Source: Microthyrium microscopicum (taxonomy: Eukaryota > Ascomycota > Dothideomycetes > Microthyriales > Microthyriaceae). From it: 64,000 bases of DNA. A program made the position numbers and the translations under genes. Location of the stretch: the NCBI GenBank assembly GCA_010405405.1, contig MU004233.1, forward strand, positions 1,888,265 through 1,952,264. The letters are read 5' to 3'. Below are positions 44,481 to 56,040 of the stretch, piece after piece. The notes below the pieces were generated by a model that was given only the letters and a program-made list of their open reading frames with translations, searched no databases and was not told where the DNA came from. Within the stretch, counting starts at the first letter, position 1. Every line of letters begins with the position of its first letter.

Positions 44481-45803
44481 ATGGCAGGAAACGAGCAATA
44501 TACATGGGTTATCAATACCATCGCCAGATCGACTGAATTGAACAGTAACAATAAAAGTCGCACTCGGAGACGCCACCAGAAGTCTAGAAATGGGTGCAAC
44601 AGCTGCAAACAACGGCGATTGAAGGTATGGTTTCCCTATTTTCGAATTTCAGCAGGTCGAGATTAACTTGCGAAGTGCGATGAAAAGCGGCCCCAGTGTG
44701 GGCAGTGCCAATATAGAAACTCAGATTGCAATTACACAATTGTTCCAGCAAATCAGGCAAAGCAAGCACAAAAGGTTGTCTTGGGCCCTGCATGTGCTAC
44801 GAGTGGTAGAGAAGAAGAGAAAGCGGCGGTCTTGACACTTCTCCAACAGTCTGCTACCGCATATCACACTGATTCTGGATATCAATTACACCACACATTT
44901 GAGCTCATAGATCATTGGCACGAGGTTTCGGTACCCTGCATAGGCTCACCTCCAGTGCAGCAGATGATGCAAGAAAAAGGCATTAAGCTTGGACTAGAGG
45001 CACCTTTTCTCCTTCATGCCATACTCACCTTTTCAGCCACTCATTTGGCCTATCTCTATCCATTTGAGAGCCAATACTCGTTAGCTGCAAGTATTCACTA
45101 CGGGGAATTCTTACGTGGCTATGGATGCGAATTGAACAGAGCCTCTCAAGAGAATGCAGACCAGCTCTTTGGCACTTGCTTTCTCGTAGACATGCTTACA
45201 TTCTTCAATGCGTCACAGCACCTGAACATGAACGACACTCTGATTCCAGATATCAGTTGGGTAAAGACAGTGAAGGGACCAGATATGCTCGGTTATCTTA
45301 CAACCATTGAAACCTCAAGGGAAAGAGACGTTTGGGGATTTGCTTTTCGAGCATGTGATCATTGGAGACAACTCAACGGATCATCAACCCACGACGTTCC
45401 GCGGTGGATGTATGAGCTTAACGGGTATTTCGAATCGTCTGAGAGGGACAATCTGATACTCGATGAGCTACAAGAACATCCTTTTGAAGGCCCACTCCGG
45501 GAGCTTACGCTACTCTCAAGGTGGAACGGGCATCAACAAAGTATAGGTGGCTTTGTAGCCATGATCGAAAAGTTGCCTCTATCTTTTGTTCAACTTCTGG
45601 AGGCATTGGATCGTCACGCCTTGTTGATCCTATGTTACTGGTGTGCCCACTTCTCTCGAATCAATCAATGGTGGATCAAACAACCAGCCAAAAAGCAGTG
45701 TCGAGTGATTTGCGCGTATTTGGAACAGCAGTCATCAGATCGTGGTTTCAAAGCGATGTTGTTGTATCCTGCCCAGCTATGCGGCTTGAGTTTGGAGATC
45801 TAA
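44481..45803 (+). CDS. Zn(II)2Cys6 transcription factor
   Basis: Exons 44481-44624 and 44676-45803 give 423 residues. The intron interrupts the zinc cluster; removing it (donor GTATGG, acceptor GAAG) gives GCNSCKQRRLK joined to CDEKRPQCGQCQYRNSDC, a complete C-x2-C-x6-C-x5-C-x2-C-x6-C set. A basic RTRRRHQKSRNG precedes it. The middle shows the LLHAILTFSATHLAYLYP segment typical of the short fungal regulators grouped with sterol-uptake control proteins (Upc2/Ecm22-like), with an overall length to match. A role in sterol control is not implied by that similarity alone. It lies between two reductase genes and may regulate them. Confidence 0.85.
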
Positions 45804-46499
45804 TAAGCTAAAAACCAATTATTTAAAATGGTTAAATCAGTCCTATTGAACACTTCGGCCTGAACAGGTTGCTTACTATGAGAGAAAGGTGGTATAGTAA
45901 AACAGGCGTGTAGTTCTCATCTTGCATCAATTCAAATAGGCTCTTGTAAAATTCCGCTTTAATCGATGAAGTAACATTGAGACGTCTAATAAGTCAATCT
46001 TTATATCGCGCTTATACGTACCGATATGAAGTGATAATGTGATATCTGAAAATACATCCTTCTACAGATTTACCGTGTGCTTTTTATAGTGATTAGTTCT
46101 GGATTTTGAACATGGTATATCATATACCTAGAAATCGTAATGTATTGAAGTTTGACAAATATTGAAACTCTGATAATCAAAAAATCCAAGCAATTGATCT
46201 CAAAATCGAAGGAAGGATCTCTACCCTTTTCTCCAACCACAATTCTTGGAATTTCATCGCAATTCAAACTTGAACCGTTTGAGATGAAAAATAAACCTCT
46301 ACAACAATAGAAATCAAAACTGAATACAATCATACTAAAAGGCTAAATTCACTAGAATCGTCCTTGATTCCTGGCCTCCCGCTTATCGATAGCCCCAACG
46401 CAACCTCGGCTTCCATTGCAGCTTCCAATGCCATCTTGCATGAAGGTTTGTATTCATCTCAAAACACCAATCTGATGAGTATCACGCACGCTGAACATC
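45804..46499. other. Intergenic, nothing recognised
   Basis: AT-rich, no supported gene; includes the promoter of MDR 2. Confidence 0.5.
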
Positions 46500-47596
46500 A
46501 TGGCGTTTCCCAAAAGCATGCAAGCCATTCACATTCCGGCCTTTGTCACGTCTTTGAACTCACTCGCAGTCTCCTCGGTTCCACTTCCTACCGTGAATGC
46601 CACCACGCTGTTGATACGAGTAACTCACGTATCTCCCACTCACGTCGACATACTTTATGCTCAAGGAAAACATCAGAACAATAGACGCCATGCTAAACCA
46701 CCCTTCATTCTAGGTATGGACTTTGCTGGAGTAGTGGTACGCGCACCTGCAGGATTTGAGTACCAACAAGGCGACAACGTCTATGGCTCGTACTTTGGAG
46801 CGTTTGCAGAATTCATCGCTCTTGATGTGAGTAATGGACCGGGTGGTGTGAGACGCGTACCGAAGAGTTGGACCAACGCTGAAGCTTGCGCTGTGGGTGC
46901 CAGCGGCGCAATCAGTCTTGGCTGCTTTTATAGAGCAGGCAAAATACGCAAAGGCGACTGGGTGTTGGTGACTGGTGCTTCAGGTGGACTCGGCGTAATT
47001 GCATGCCAGATTGCAAAGATTTTGGGCGCAAAAGTTGTCGCTTTAGCAGGTGACACGGAAAAAGCACAAATGCTCAAGTCGATTGGTGTTGATGCGTGTG
47101 TGTCATATCATGAACCAAAATGGGAGTCCACTGTGTTGAAAATTACAGGAAGTGGCGTCTCTATGGTGTATGATGCGGTTGGAATGGTCGAAAGCTCGCT
47201 AAGATGTTGCAAGTTTGGTGGCACCGTCGTGATAGTCGGCTTTGCTGGTCGAGGCGGTGACATGGAATCACTCAAAGTCAACCGTATCCTTCTCAAAGGA
47301 GCCGGAGTAGTCGGATACGTAAGTTGACCTAGTAGAGATTCTATATCGACGTGCTAATGTGACTGCAGAGATTCGGAGAACATGGTCGACAGAAACCTGC
47401 AGAGACTGCAAAGATATGGAAAGATTTCGATGATATGGTTGACACTGGACTAATAAGACCCGTCGTTTACAACACGCCCTACCAAGGACTGGCCTCTATT
47501 TCGACTGCAATGAACGATATGCACAATCGGAAAGCTTGGGGCCGTGCAGTTGTCACAATATCACAGGCTGACAATCAGGCTCGATCTCGAATTTAA
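46500..47596 (+). CDS. Quinone oxidoreductase-like MDR protein (MDR 2)
   Basis: Exons 46500-47318 and 47369-47596 encode 348 residues; intron 47319-47368 has GTAAGT and TGCAG ends. The N-terminal half has THVSPTHVDILYAQGK, PFILGMDFAGVVV and GDNVYGSYFGAFAEF; the nucleotide-binding half has WVLVTGASGGLGVIACQIAK, IGVDACVSYHE and GTVVIVGFAGR. That pattern fits zinc-independent quinone oxidoreductases (zeta-crystallin/QOR type) using NADPH. The overall similarity to MDR 1 is only at family level. The two reductases with the regulator between them form a 5-kb group. Confidence 0.85.
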
Positions 47597-47993
47597 GTTC
47601 TCTATTTGATCGAATCAGCAGCACACACCAGTTGGCGTCAGCTAGCGATGGCACACATGAAAACTGCCAATCATTCAGTCGCATCAAGTGGTAAGATTTT
47701 TGATGTTATAGTCGTTCCACTGGCTTCACAGCAAAGGTACTATATTACATATCTTTGGCGCCCAAAGGTCGATCGCCTTTATCTGATTTTCACTGACACC
47801 TTTGACCACAGGATTTGAAGAAACAAAGAAACTATAAAGACAAGGTGTCGACCTTGATGTCTTTGTGACAACACAAAAGAAATCACCAATATGTTCACAA
47901 TGCCATTGTTCACCTCAGATACGAATATAGTGGCGAGTACAATGTCACTGCGTGTATTCCCTGATTCTACATATAGGACTTCACCAATCGCGA
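47597..47993. other. Intergenic between MDR 2 and the RING gene
   Basis: Nothing recognised. Confidence 0.5.
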
Positions 47994-48911
47994 ATGAGAT
48001 ATTTTGTAAACGTACAACAGCACTCGTATTCAAACAAACCTACAAACGCCGCACACGACGAAAACAGCACGACAGGACCATCCTCTGCGAGCAATTTCAA
48101 CATGAGTGGACCTCCTGCAGCTCGACAGAGGACTGGGGTAGATACTTGCCCAATTTGCTGCGACCAAATCACAAATCCGCGACAACTCCCTTGCTGCAGA
48201 CGTGCTATCTTCTGCTCAGATTGCATCGCAGAATGGCAGCCTGAAAAGCAGCGCCGGGCAAAGCCTTTCAGCTGCCCCCTATGCCGAGCAGAGTGCCCCA
48301 GCGACGTTGCTATTCCTTTCCCAGCCAGCTTACTTCGTAAACTTGTCGGTATCAAGTTTAGCGATCTACACAAAACCATCGCTCGGCTCTTGACCGGTAT
48401 TGGACAGCGCGTCGCACCTCATGACAGAGAGACTGCCATGGCTCCATTCTTGTACTACGATTGCCGCAACTTTCTTACAGGCTATCGTCCACAAGGCAAC
48501 TACGATATCTCCTTAGGCTCTGCCTACGCAGTTCGCGAACACGCCTTCTTTCTCTGGGTGTCTCATGGCTATCCACGAAACGAATCTGTCTACCATCTCG
48601 TATGCACGCAATGGTTGCGGCCCGGGCAGCATTTGTCAGACCTCCAGGAGATTGAGTGGCGACCTACTGGATTGCAGGATGTGTTTGAGGAAATGTTTGG
48701 TCGCAAAGTCATCGGAGCTGATCTGACTCTTTTCCTTCAAGGACTGCGAGAAAGTGGGCATCGTGCTGAATGGTTCGATACTGAAATTACACCAGCACAG
48801 ATCGGCCCTCTTGGCCAATGGCTTGCTGAAGTTTTCTTCCGAATTGAGGTTCCCAAGCATGAAAGAGCACTTCAAGGATATCGCGAGATTGTGCACTTTG
48901 AGTTCTCGTAA
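47994..48911 (+). CDS. RING finger protein
   Basis: Single exon of 305 residues from ATG 47994; MSGPP at 48102 is a possible alternative start close to the RING. The finger (residues 52 to about 97) has CPICCDQITN, LPCCRRAIFCSDC and CPLCRAE, consistent with a C3HC4-like ligand set with one replaced spacing, so an E3 ubiquitin ligase role is likely. The rest (ARLLTGIGQRVAP, HAFFLWVSHGYPRNES, WRPTGLQDVFEEMFG) matches no family I know. It has no membrane segment. Confidence 0.72.
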   Translation: MRYFVNVQQHSYSNKPTNAAHDENSTTGPSSASNFNMSGPPAARQRTGVDTCPICCDQITNPRQLPCCRRAIFCSDCIAEWQPEKQRRAKPFSCPLCRAECPSDVAIPFPASLLRKLVGIKFSDLHKTIARLLTGIGQRVAPHDRETAMAPFLYYDCRNFLTGYRPQGNYDISLGSAYAVREHAFFLWVSHGYPRNESVYHLVCTQWLRPGQHLSDLQEIEWRPTGLQDVFEEMFGRKVIGADLTLFLQGLRESGHRAEWFDTEITPAQIGPLGQWLAEVFFRIEVPKHERALQGYREIVHFEFS

Positions 48912-49514
48912 GCGGAGCATAGTCTAGGAAATTAGTGTTTGGGGTCCGCGATACAAATTACCAGAACTTCATTGAATGTTATTTGCTTAAAGTCTATATG
49001 CAAAAGTATGAAGGGTGACTGTCCCTTTTTTGATAGGAAAATCTATGGAAGAGGTGAATTCGCTGTTTATAAACTAAGGTCGCTGCCACTTAATAGCAAT
49101 TCAGATCTATTTATATGATCTTTGAATACCTTATCTGATGAACGTGATTACAGTGCTACGTCTACCATAAAGTCCAAAAGCTAAAAGTGATTCGATGACA
49201 ACACTCTTGCTGCGACTTCCCGTGAGTGTCCTGAACGGATTGATCTTTATTCTCAAATGATTGCTATGGCAATAAACATTGTACTTTCCGCGTTGTCAAC
49301 ACTAGTATGAGTATGATTTTCTTCCGGTCCCTGCTTATATACCTTAAGTACTTGGTTGCTGCTGCCCATGAGGTAGTACTTTAAGCTCACCGCCTGCGTT
49401 AGGTAGGATACAGTTACTCGGCTGGTTGTTGACTAAACGACCGGCAAAAGTGGTCACTCAAACAAAGACCAATGCAGAGAGGTTCTCTTTCATAACAAGC
49501 CCATTGTGAAATCG
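48912..49514. other. Intergenic, nothing recognised
   Basis: No supported gene in about 600 nt. Confidence 0.5.
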
Positions 49515-50669
49515 ATGTCAAAGAGCGCCTCGTTTATCAATCCTTTGTTCTTTCTTATATACCCAGTGTACATATGCACCACAGCCAGATATGGCGAATA
49601 TAACCATAAACAAATATTTCAAGATCAATTAAGTTCATACTGGCCTGCATTTCCAGACAAAGACCTCCAACACAGACTTCGAATTACCGCAAGAATGACA
49701 CTGGAAATTGAACTTTCTCTTCTTCTCCAGCACGACAGCCAAGGCGGCAAGAATCCCTTGGAGATAATTCACCATGGTGGCCCAGTGCTCCGAAGTGGCG
49801 TCACTAATCGCATTCTGGTTCATATGGGAAGTTCTCCTCTAGCCCATCGCGCTAGGATGGAGGAAGCCATGAAGTTTGCAACATCTTTCCTTGGAGTTGT
49901 GGCAGGTATCATGGTAATCGGGCACGCTGGTATAGTGCCTAACGAACCAGTGTATCTTGACAATCCAGGCTGCACCATATTGCAAGACTACTTTTCTCGC
50001 AATTCCGGTGAAGAGATTTTGCTGTTCGACCAAGGATTTGCAGGTTGGCAGGCCTTCCTCGGAGACTTCAAACGTTTGCTAGATATTGTGGGAAGCCTAG
50101 ACATCGAGTTTGTCCTTCTTAAGATGCCGGGCGACCTCGACTATCACGAGGATGATGTTCCAGCCATGTTGAACCTTCCCCAGTATGGTTGTACGCATTC
50201 TTTATTCATCCACCCGTCGAATTCAACTATTTATCCTCCGATGACCGATTGGGATCTGCTCAAGGGTAAGCGACTTGGAGATGCCGAACTCCATGCTCGT
50301 TTCGCTAATCTGCAAATGCTAATCAGCTCATATGCTGCCGCTCACCAGCTCGAAATCTCAGACAAGATTAATGGTGACTTAGCCTTGCGCATGTTGAAAA
50401 ACGAAGTCATCGGTATGGAAAAAATGCGGTATGCGCAGCGAATCAATGGTCCCAGCGGATCCAGTGTTGCAAACCGGATCTTCTATTATGATCATGCACT
50501 TCTGCAGCACAGTCACACTGCTGAGGAAGTCATCGAAGACCTCAGGAGAGCACATGCAGAGCAGCCAAATATAGATGTCGATGATCTGATTAACGCTTTT
50601 GGTCAGTTGACCACTCAAGTCGACCCGACTGAGGATCTTCTGGCGGCTCTCGCAGCGCTTGAATTCTAA
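49515..50669 (+). CDS. Hypothetical protein, 384 residues
   Basis: No family recognised. A continuous frame of this length with normal composition is unlikely by chance. The ATG at 49515 was chosen over the in-frame GTG at 49506. The first ~25 residues are hydrophobic (INPLFFLIYPVYICTTA), either a signal anchor or part of a fold. Visible features: an Asp/Glu-rich middle, a LEIIHHGGPVLRSG segment, FFSRN-like DYFSRNSGEEILLFDQGF, and an acidic helical end (EQPNIDVDDLINAFGQL). No catalytic motif stands out. It lies between the RING gene and the CUE gene with no obvious link to them. Confidence 0.55.
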   Translation: MSKSASFINPLFFLIYPVYICTTARYGEYNHKQIFQDQLSSYWPAFPDKDLQHRLRITARMTLEIELSLLLQHDSQGGKNPLEIIHHGGPVLRSGVTNRILVHMGSSPLAHRARMEEAMKFATSFLGVVAGIMVIGHAGIVPNEPVYLDNPGCTILQDYFSRNSGEEILLFDQGFAGWQAFLGDFKRLLDIVGSLDIEFVLLKMPGDLDYHEDDVPAMLNLPQYGCTHSLFIHPSNSTIYPPMTDWDLLKGKRLGDAELHARFANLQMLISSYAAAHQLEISDKINGDLALRMLKNEVIGMEKMRYAQRINGPSGSSVANRIFYYDHALLQHSHTAEEVIEDLRRAHAEQPNIDVDDLINAFGQLTTQVDPTEDLLAALAALEF

Positions 50670-51141
50670 GAGGTTCGGCCATCATTCCTTCCCACTCAAA
50701 AGATGCATATGCTGACCTCTAGAACTGCTGCATTGCAGCGTAACTTTTGCTTTAGCAGACCTACAATGACATTTCCTTCTTCTCAAAATAATTCCCAGAT
50801 TTGCTGCATAACTTGTGAAAAACTCAGAGACTCTCAAAGCAGAGTAATCGCTGTCCAGTCACCAAGGTGAAGTGCTGTGTCTGAAAGAGAAGGTGAAGCA
50901 TCGGACCGCGAACCCCACTGCTAACAGGTTGTAGCTGCATATGATCTGCCCTGGGAAACTTCCAAGTTCCAGAAACGACGCGCCTCTACCTTTGCCCCTG
51001 CCAATGAGAATGCCTGTTTGTTCGGTGACGGGCGGAATTGGTCGTTACTTCAAGATCTGATCTCCAACCTCCAACCTCCAACAACCTCCCGACCGACGAA
51101 AAACAACTTTTATAGCACTTCCATCGCCCACCGCATTCAGA
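50670..51141. other. Intergenic before the CUE gene
   Basis: Nothing recognised; the last 60 nt are pyrimidine-rich. Confidence 0.5.
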
Positions 51142-51411
51142 ATGTCGCAGCAAAACACAAACACTTCTCAGCAACAACAGCGCGCTGACGCTGATCTCCT
51201 ACCTCAGGGTCAGGAACGATCGGAGCAGATAGAATACCTTCAATCCTTCGAAGCCTCCGCACCACAGACAGAAGACGATGTCAATCAAGCTACACTTCAG
51301 CGAGAATTTCCATCCATCGATTCAAGCCTCATTGCTGCCTTGTACTCAGATTCGGAGAAAAGCATCAGTGCGACACGAGAAATGCTTCATGAGTTGACTC
51401 GGAAGGATTGA
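51142..51411 (+). CDS. Small CUE-domain protein
   Basis: Single exon, 89 residues. After a Gln-rich N-terminus comes a CUE-like ubiquitin-binding domain of about 40 residues: LQREFPSIDSSLIAALYSD followed by SISATREMLHELT. The FPSID at the start of helix 1 takes the place of the canonical MFP and the closing Leu pair is kept. Small CUE proteins of this layout occur across Pezizomycotina; ubiquitin binding is likely, the process served is unknown. Confidence 0.72.
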   Translation: MSQQNTNTSQQQQRADADLLPQGQERSEQIEYLQSFEASAPQTEDDVNQATLQREFPSIDSSLIAALYSDSEKSISATREMLHELTRKD

Positions 51412-52241
51412 GCTTGTTGGAGAGCTTGGAATAGCGTCTGAATGGAACTGGCAAAGCGATCAACACCTAAATTACACGAGAACAATGAAGAACATGAGAA
51501 AAATCAGGGAGCGTAACAGCCAATCACTGTGAGTGATGGAATGAACCCTTTGGCTTGTTGCACTCGTGAAGATGCCATCATGCATAAAACTTAAGAACAA
51601 AGTCTTTCTCCAAAAAACACCTTTCCCAGCTGAACACTTTCCGATGGAAATCGGACAGCTTCGGTCCTGGCCCCTGAGGCACGGAAGCAACTCCGATGTG
51701 ATATCTCAACTGCTAGTGAAAGCCACTGGGATCGGTCCCATGAACTTCACACTTATCCGCCCCTTATGATATGATCTTCCAATTGATGATCATGGATATC
51801 ACGGTCCGCCTCCGGCCAAAGCAAATTATCAATCTACCTGCTCAATGAATTTCTTCTCGTCAAGAAAACACAAGCAAGATTTGTGAAATTGATAGGAAGT
51901 CGCACAATATTTGCCCTTTCTCCGGGTTTCAATGCTTACAATCTTCAGAATCTTGGTGGGTCAAGGATTCATCGCTTCCGCGCGTGCCGTCCATTGATAC
52001 ACGTGGTGAACAAATCAATGGATTGCCCCCGAATTTAGATCCATTTAGCTACCAAAGCAGATCCGTATGGCATGGTAGTATTCGCTATGATGCCCAGATT
52101 TTACGTTCACTCATACTGCAACTTCTCAAGTAAATTCTACCATCCAACTCTCAGCTTGGAGAGGTCAATTCTATATCCCCATAGAGCAGAACCGCATCTA
52201 CCTGAAAGCCGCGAGGTTTCATCTACGGAAGTTCCCTTGAG
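51412..52241. other. Intergenic, nothing recognised
   Basis: Frames of 67-78 codons (51566, 52072) have no motif. Confidence 0.5.
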
Positions 52242-53414
52242 ATGGCATCTATGGATGCATCTTCAGCTCACGCCCCAGCGATACCCCCCAGTCGAGGTCC
52301 TCAATTGATAGCAATCAGTACATCACTTTTCAGTTTGTCAACGTCAATCTTCGGGTGGCGTACTTATATTCGAATAAGAAGTCGGAGACTATGGTGGGAC
52401 GATTACTTTCTCATAGCCGCAGTGGTTAGCATAACTCTTACTCCGTTTCAACTATAAACAACGCCAATACTAATGGCACGTAGTCCATGGGAATCACCAT
52501 GTACGGTCTTGTAATCTACACATATGCACTTGGTTATGGCAAATCCATGATGGAACTGGCAACAAAACCCGAAAAGATTGCTGATATCTTCAAGTTCAAC
52601 TTTGCGCTTCAGATTATATTAATCTGGGCCGTCACTTCAACAAAGCTTTCTGCGTCCTTGACCCTTCTGAGACTCAGGGACAACAAGTACTGGAGATGGT
52701 TCTTGTACTTCCTCATGGCCGTTCTGGTTGGGTTTGCCATATCAAACCTTGCTGTAGAGCTCACCCAATGCCGTCCGCTTAGTACCTTTTGGAATCCAGA
52801 ACAGCCTGGATCAGCTTGCCGGCCAGGAACCGTCAATGCGCAAGTAGCACAGTTCAACTCTGGTTTGCTATAACATCTACCTTATCTTTAACCTCATGCT
52901 AAGTCTTTCTATAGGTTTCTTCATAGCGACTGATACTCTTTTATCGCTCATGCCTTTGACCTTCATCTATAAAATACGCCGACACTGGTTCGAAAAAGTT
53001 ATAGTGATGGTTCTTATGTCACTGGGACTTTTGGCTAGCAGTGTGGCTATCATCCGGCTGGTAGTCCTCCCAAAGATCCTAAAGACCAAGGATCCCACTC
53101 GAGACACAGTCACTCTTGCTTTACTAGGGTTGGGTGAGCTCTATGTGGGCATTTTTGCTGTATCCAGCCCGGCTCTCAAATCTAGCTTCTCAACGATACT
53201 CAAGAAGCTGGGCGTTCACGGAATGACTACAAAACAAACTACTGGCGGCCGAACGGCTCACTTAAATACCTTCCAATCGGACTATACTGGGCCAACAGCC
53301 GCGGGCTCTGAGCAATCATCGCCTCATCGAGAAAAGTTCCACAGCGTTGGCTCGGCGATATTACATGATGAAGAAGCAGGACTGACTAATGGTCAGCAAA
53401 ATGGCACGAGCTAA
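52242..53414 (+). CDS. Pth11-like integral membrane receptor (fungal rhodopsin domain)
   Basis: Exons 52242-52424, 52484-52862 and 52915-53414 give 353 residues with seven predicted transmembrane helices. Family marks: WWDDYFLIAAVV in helix 2, the GYGKSMMEL and KFNFALQIILIWAV segments, LTQCRPLSTFW and the CRPGTVNA loop cysteines, then GFFIATDTLLSLMP, LMSLGLLASSVAIIRL and the tail. Introns were placed to rejoin AAV-SMGI and NSG-FFIATD. There is no CFEM domain. Proteins of this class in plant pathogens such as Magnaporthe PTH11 sense host surface cues, but most relatives are unstudied. The C-terminal cytoplasmic tail is Ser/Thr-rich. Confidence 0.86.
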
Positions 53415-54412
53415 AGGTTAGAGTAAAATATATCTATCAGCATTTAATCCAGAAACAACATATTCGACTTTTCACAAGCAGTCGGCCAACGAATACTCAT
53501 CCATGTCTGCGTAGAAGATTGTAACTATCATACATGGCTTGTGAACCTAAGGTCCCAAGTATTGTAAGCACTCTATGAGCTGGGCGATCCAACGCCCAAG
53601 GATGGACCTCTTCTCGTTGATACCTGATACGGGGTACTAACAAGAGCTTGGCTGTATCGACAGAAGCGGTCATAGAAGCAACGTGTGCGCTCCCATCTGG
53701 TTGTCGGCAGATAAAGCGTGAATTTGATCTGCATAGCCATATCTAGGTTGCACGGGTTGGCATACTCTCAAGGGACAGCAGCTATCGTAATCGAATGGGA
53801 TCCATCCAAACGGCTCTCTTATTTTGAAGGCGAAGAGGCATAGTTAGAAGTATGCAGTACCAATCTTAAATCTTCAGAATGGTCGTCACCGTTTTAAGGG
53901 GAGGTGATTTCTTTGGTTTGACAATTGGGGCAGTGTAAGGTGTAGCCATCTAGCCATAACTTCCCGATAGTTCTGAAGTATACCTGGTTGTATAATTGTG
54001 CGCGCAAGCGACAACTTATCCCTGAAGTCACCAATACTTTCACTTGGCATTCCGTAGACAGCAACAGGTGGGCTACAAAATGGTGCCATACTCAGAAAAC
54101 ATCAAAGTTACCCAAAACTGTTTGCCATTCACTCTTGTCATAAGGCTGAGCTCAAGGCTAGAAGATTTCCTAACTGACCAATCATACCGCGCATGATCCC
54201 TGCTGATGACGTACATGCAACCAGCCGCCTACTTGTTCTAGCCTCCAGGCTGTCATTCTGTCAACATCTCAAGCATCCTATTCCACAAGAGACATACCGA
54301 TCAGCACTCTCTGCATCTACCTGACAAACCACCTTTCAAGCCGTCGATCGTCTTCTCTTCCTACCGTCCAAAACATCTCACACAAACCCTTCACCCCGCC
54401 ACCACCACCGCC
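53415..54412. other. Intergenic, nothing recognised
   Basis: One minus-strand frame of 67 codons (53886-54089) has no motif; otherwise empty. It ends in the pyrimidine-rich leader of the J-domain gene. Confidence 0.5.
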
Positions 54413-55155
54413 ATGTCAAGCAGTAAGTTTCCCTACCCGCGCAACCACATTCCATAAACTAATTCTTCCCAGGCACTCCCCCGGACTATTACAGCGTCCT
54501 CGGTCTCCAAGCCACCGCAACCCAAGCGCAAATCCGCGAAGCCTACAAAAAAGCCGCCCTAAAAACCCACCCCGACCGCGTCCCCTCAGACTCCCCCGAA
54601 CGCCCCGCTCGCACCAAACGCTTCCAACAAGTCAACGACGCCTACTACACGCTCGCTGACGCAACCAGACGTCGTGACTATGACGATGCGCGACGTTTCC
54701 ATGGATACTCTTCTACCGCTAGCACCGCCGCCGATGATGACGATCCCGATGAAGAGATACCGCGACCCGGTGGTATGCCAGGGGGTTTCAATTGGGGGAG
54801 CTGGTTTGGTGGACAGCAGGGCGCGGAGGAACGGGAGAAGAGGGAGCAGGATCAGTTTGGGAGTGCGTTTGAGGAGATGTTGAGGGAGGAGGGGTTGGCG
54901 GAGGGGGAGAGCGCTAGTCCGACAGGCAAGTTTTGGAGCTTGGTGGGTGGGTTGAGTGGTGGCGCGTTGGGTTTCATTATGGCGAACTTCCCTGGCGCTG
55001 TTGCTGGTGCGGTTGCGGGAAATCGGCTGGGCGCTATAAGAGATACGAAGGGAAAGAGTGTGTATGATGTGTTTCGCGAGCTACCGCAAGCAGATAAGGC
55101 GAGATTACTGAGTGATTTGGCTGCGAAAGTGTTTGCGCATGCGGTCAGTGGTTGA
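54413..55155 (+). CDS. J-domain (DnaJ-like) protein with glycine-zipper-like tail
   Basis: Exons 54413-54422 and 54473-55155 give 230 residues; the 10-nt first exon encodes only MSS and one base of the next codon. The J domain spans about residues 8-73 with the HPD tripeptide at 36-38 (KTHPDRV) and FQQVNDAYYTLAD, so it can stimulate an Hsp70 ATPase. An acidic linker (DDDDPDEE) and an amphipathic QFGSAFEEML segment follow. The tail has a Gly/Ala-rich hydrophobic stretch (GGLSGGALGFIMANFPG) followed by AGAVAGNRLG, reminiscent of a glycine zipper that could insert into a membrane. Its 3' end faces that of the THOC5-like gene 170 nt away. Confidence 0.86.
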
Positions 55156-55323
55156 GCGATACAGGATGATGGAATGTTTGGCTGAGTTCGGATGGGAAGC
55201 ATTGGGATGGCGAGGAAAACATGACGGGATGCTCTTTGACCTATATCCGATTGCACGAGTAGATAAATATAATCCTTATGACCCAACGCCTTGCTAAATG
55301 CTCGATATGTGACTTGACCAGCG

Positions 55324-56040
55324 CTAATATTCCTTCTCGAAGGTCTTGATAATTGGATCCGCAGCCTCGATGAACTTCTCTAGGTCCTTATCCAAGTTTG
55401 CCAAGTCCTCCTTTCTTCTATTGTTCTCTGCGATCAGACCCTGCTTGCGCTTCAGCAGTCCTTGGCGCTTCTCCTCAAGCGCTTGTCGTTCTGCATATTC
55501 ATGCTCAATGCGCTGTATCATCAGATCGTGCTCTGAAAGGTCGCTCTTGTCCGGAAACATCGAAATGAAATCCTCAACTGGAATGAGTGGAAGGTTCGTG
55601 TACTTGTGTCTGTTTCTGCATTAGCATCATTGCGCACACTAGCAACTTATTAATGCCACTTACTTGTATCCCTCGCACGCCGCAATCTCGCCTGTCAAAT
55701 GTCGCTGCTCGTAGATGAGGTTCTGCAACTGCAAATGTAGCCGATCGACTTCTGCGCGCGCATCTGACGTTGTCTGTTTGGTAGAGCGCGTGCTCATCAC
55801 CGCGTTTCGGTATAGAGTACGGACTTGTCCTGCTCGACCGAATAGCGCTTGTTGGTCCTTGATGTAGCGCATCTCATCTTCAGAGGGTGTGGTGGATCCT
55901 GTCGCGTCGGCGCCATTGCGCAGGTCGCGGAGCGTGGATTCTTGGAGCTCAAGGAGGTTGAGAGCTTGTTCGCGGAGGATATCAATGGTTTCGAGGACAG
56001 TGGCGAGGTCGGCGTCTGTGACTATTTCTGGAGATGCCAT
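55324..56040 (-). CDS. THO complex subunit THOC5-like (Fms-interacting domain)
   Basis: Exons 55664-56040 and 55324-55615 encode 222 residues; intron 55616-55663 has GTAAG and TGCAG ends. The segment LQNLIYEQRHLTGEIAACEG followed after the splice by HKYTNLPLIPVEDF is the signature of the Fms-interacting/THOC5 domain, and EHDLMIQRIEHEYAERQALE continues it as a long coiled coil to the end. THO couples transcription elongation to mRNA export. The fungal form is much shorter than animal THOC5 and consists of the N-terminal coiled-coil part. The small gap to the convergent J-domain gene leaves little 3' UTR. Confidence 0.85.

Noticed and set aside
53886-54089. Minus-strand frame of 67 codons
   Set aside because: No homology signal recognised and no supporting splice sites.
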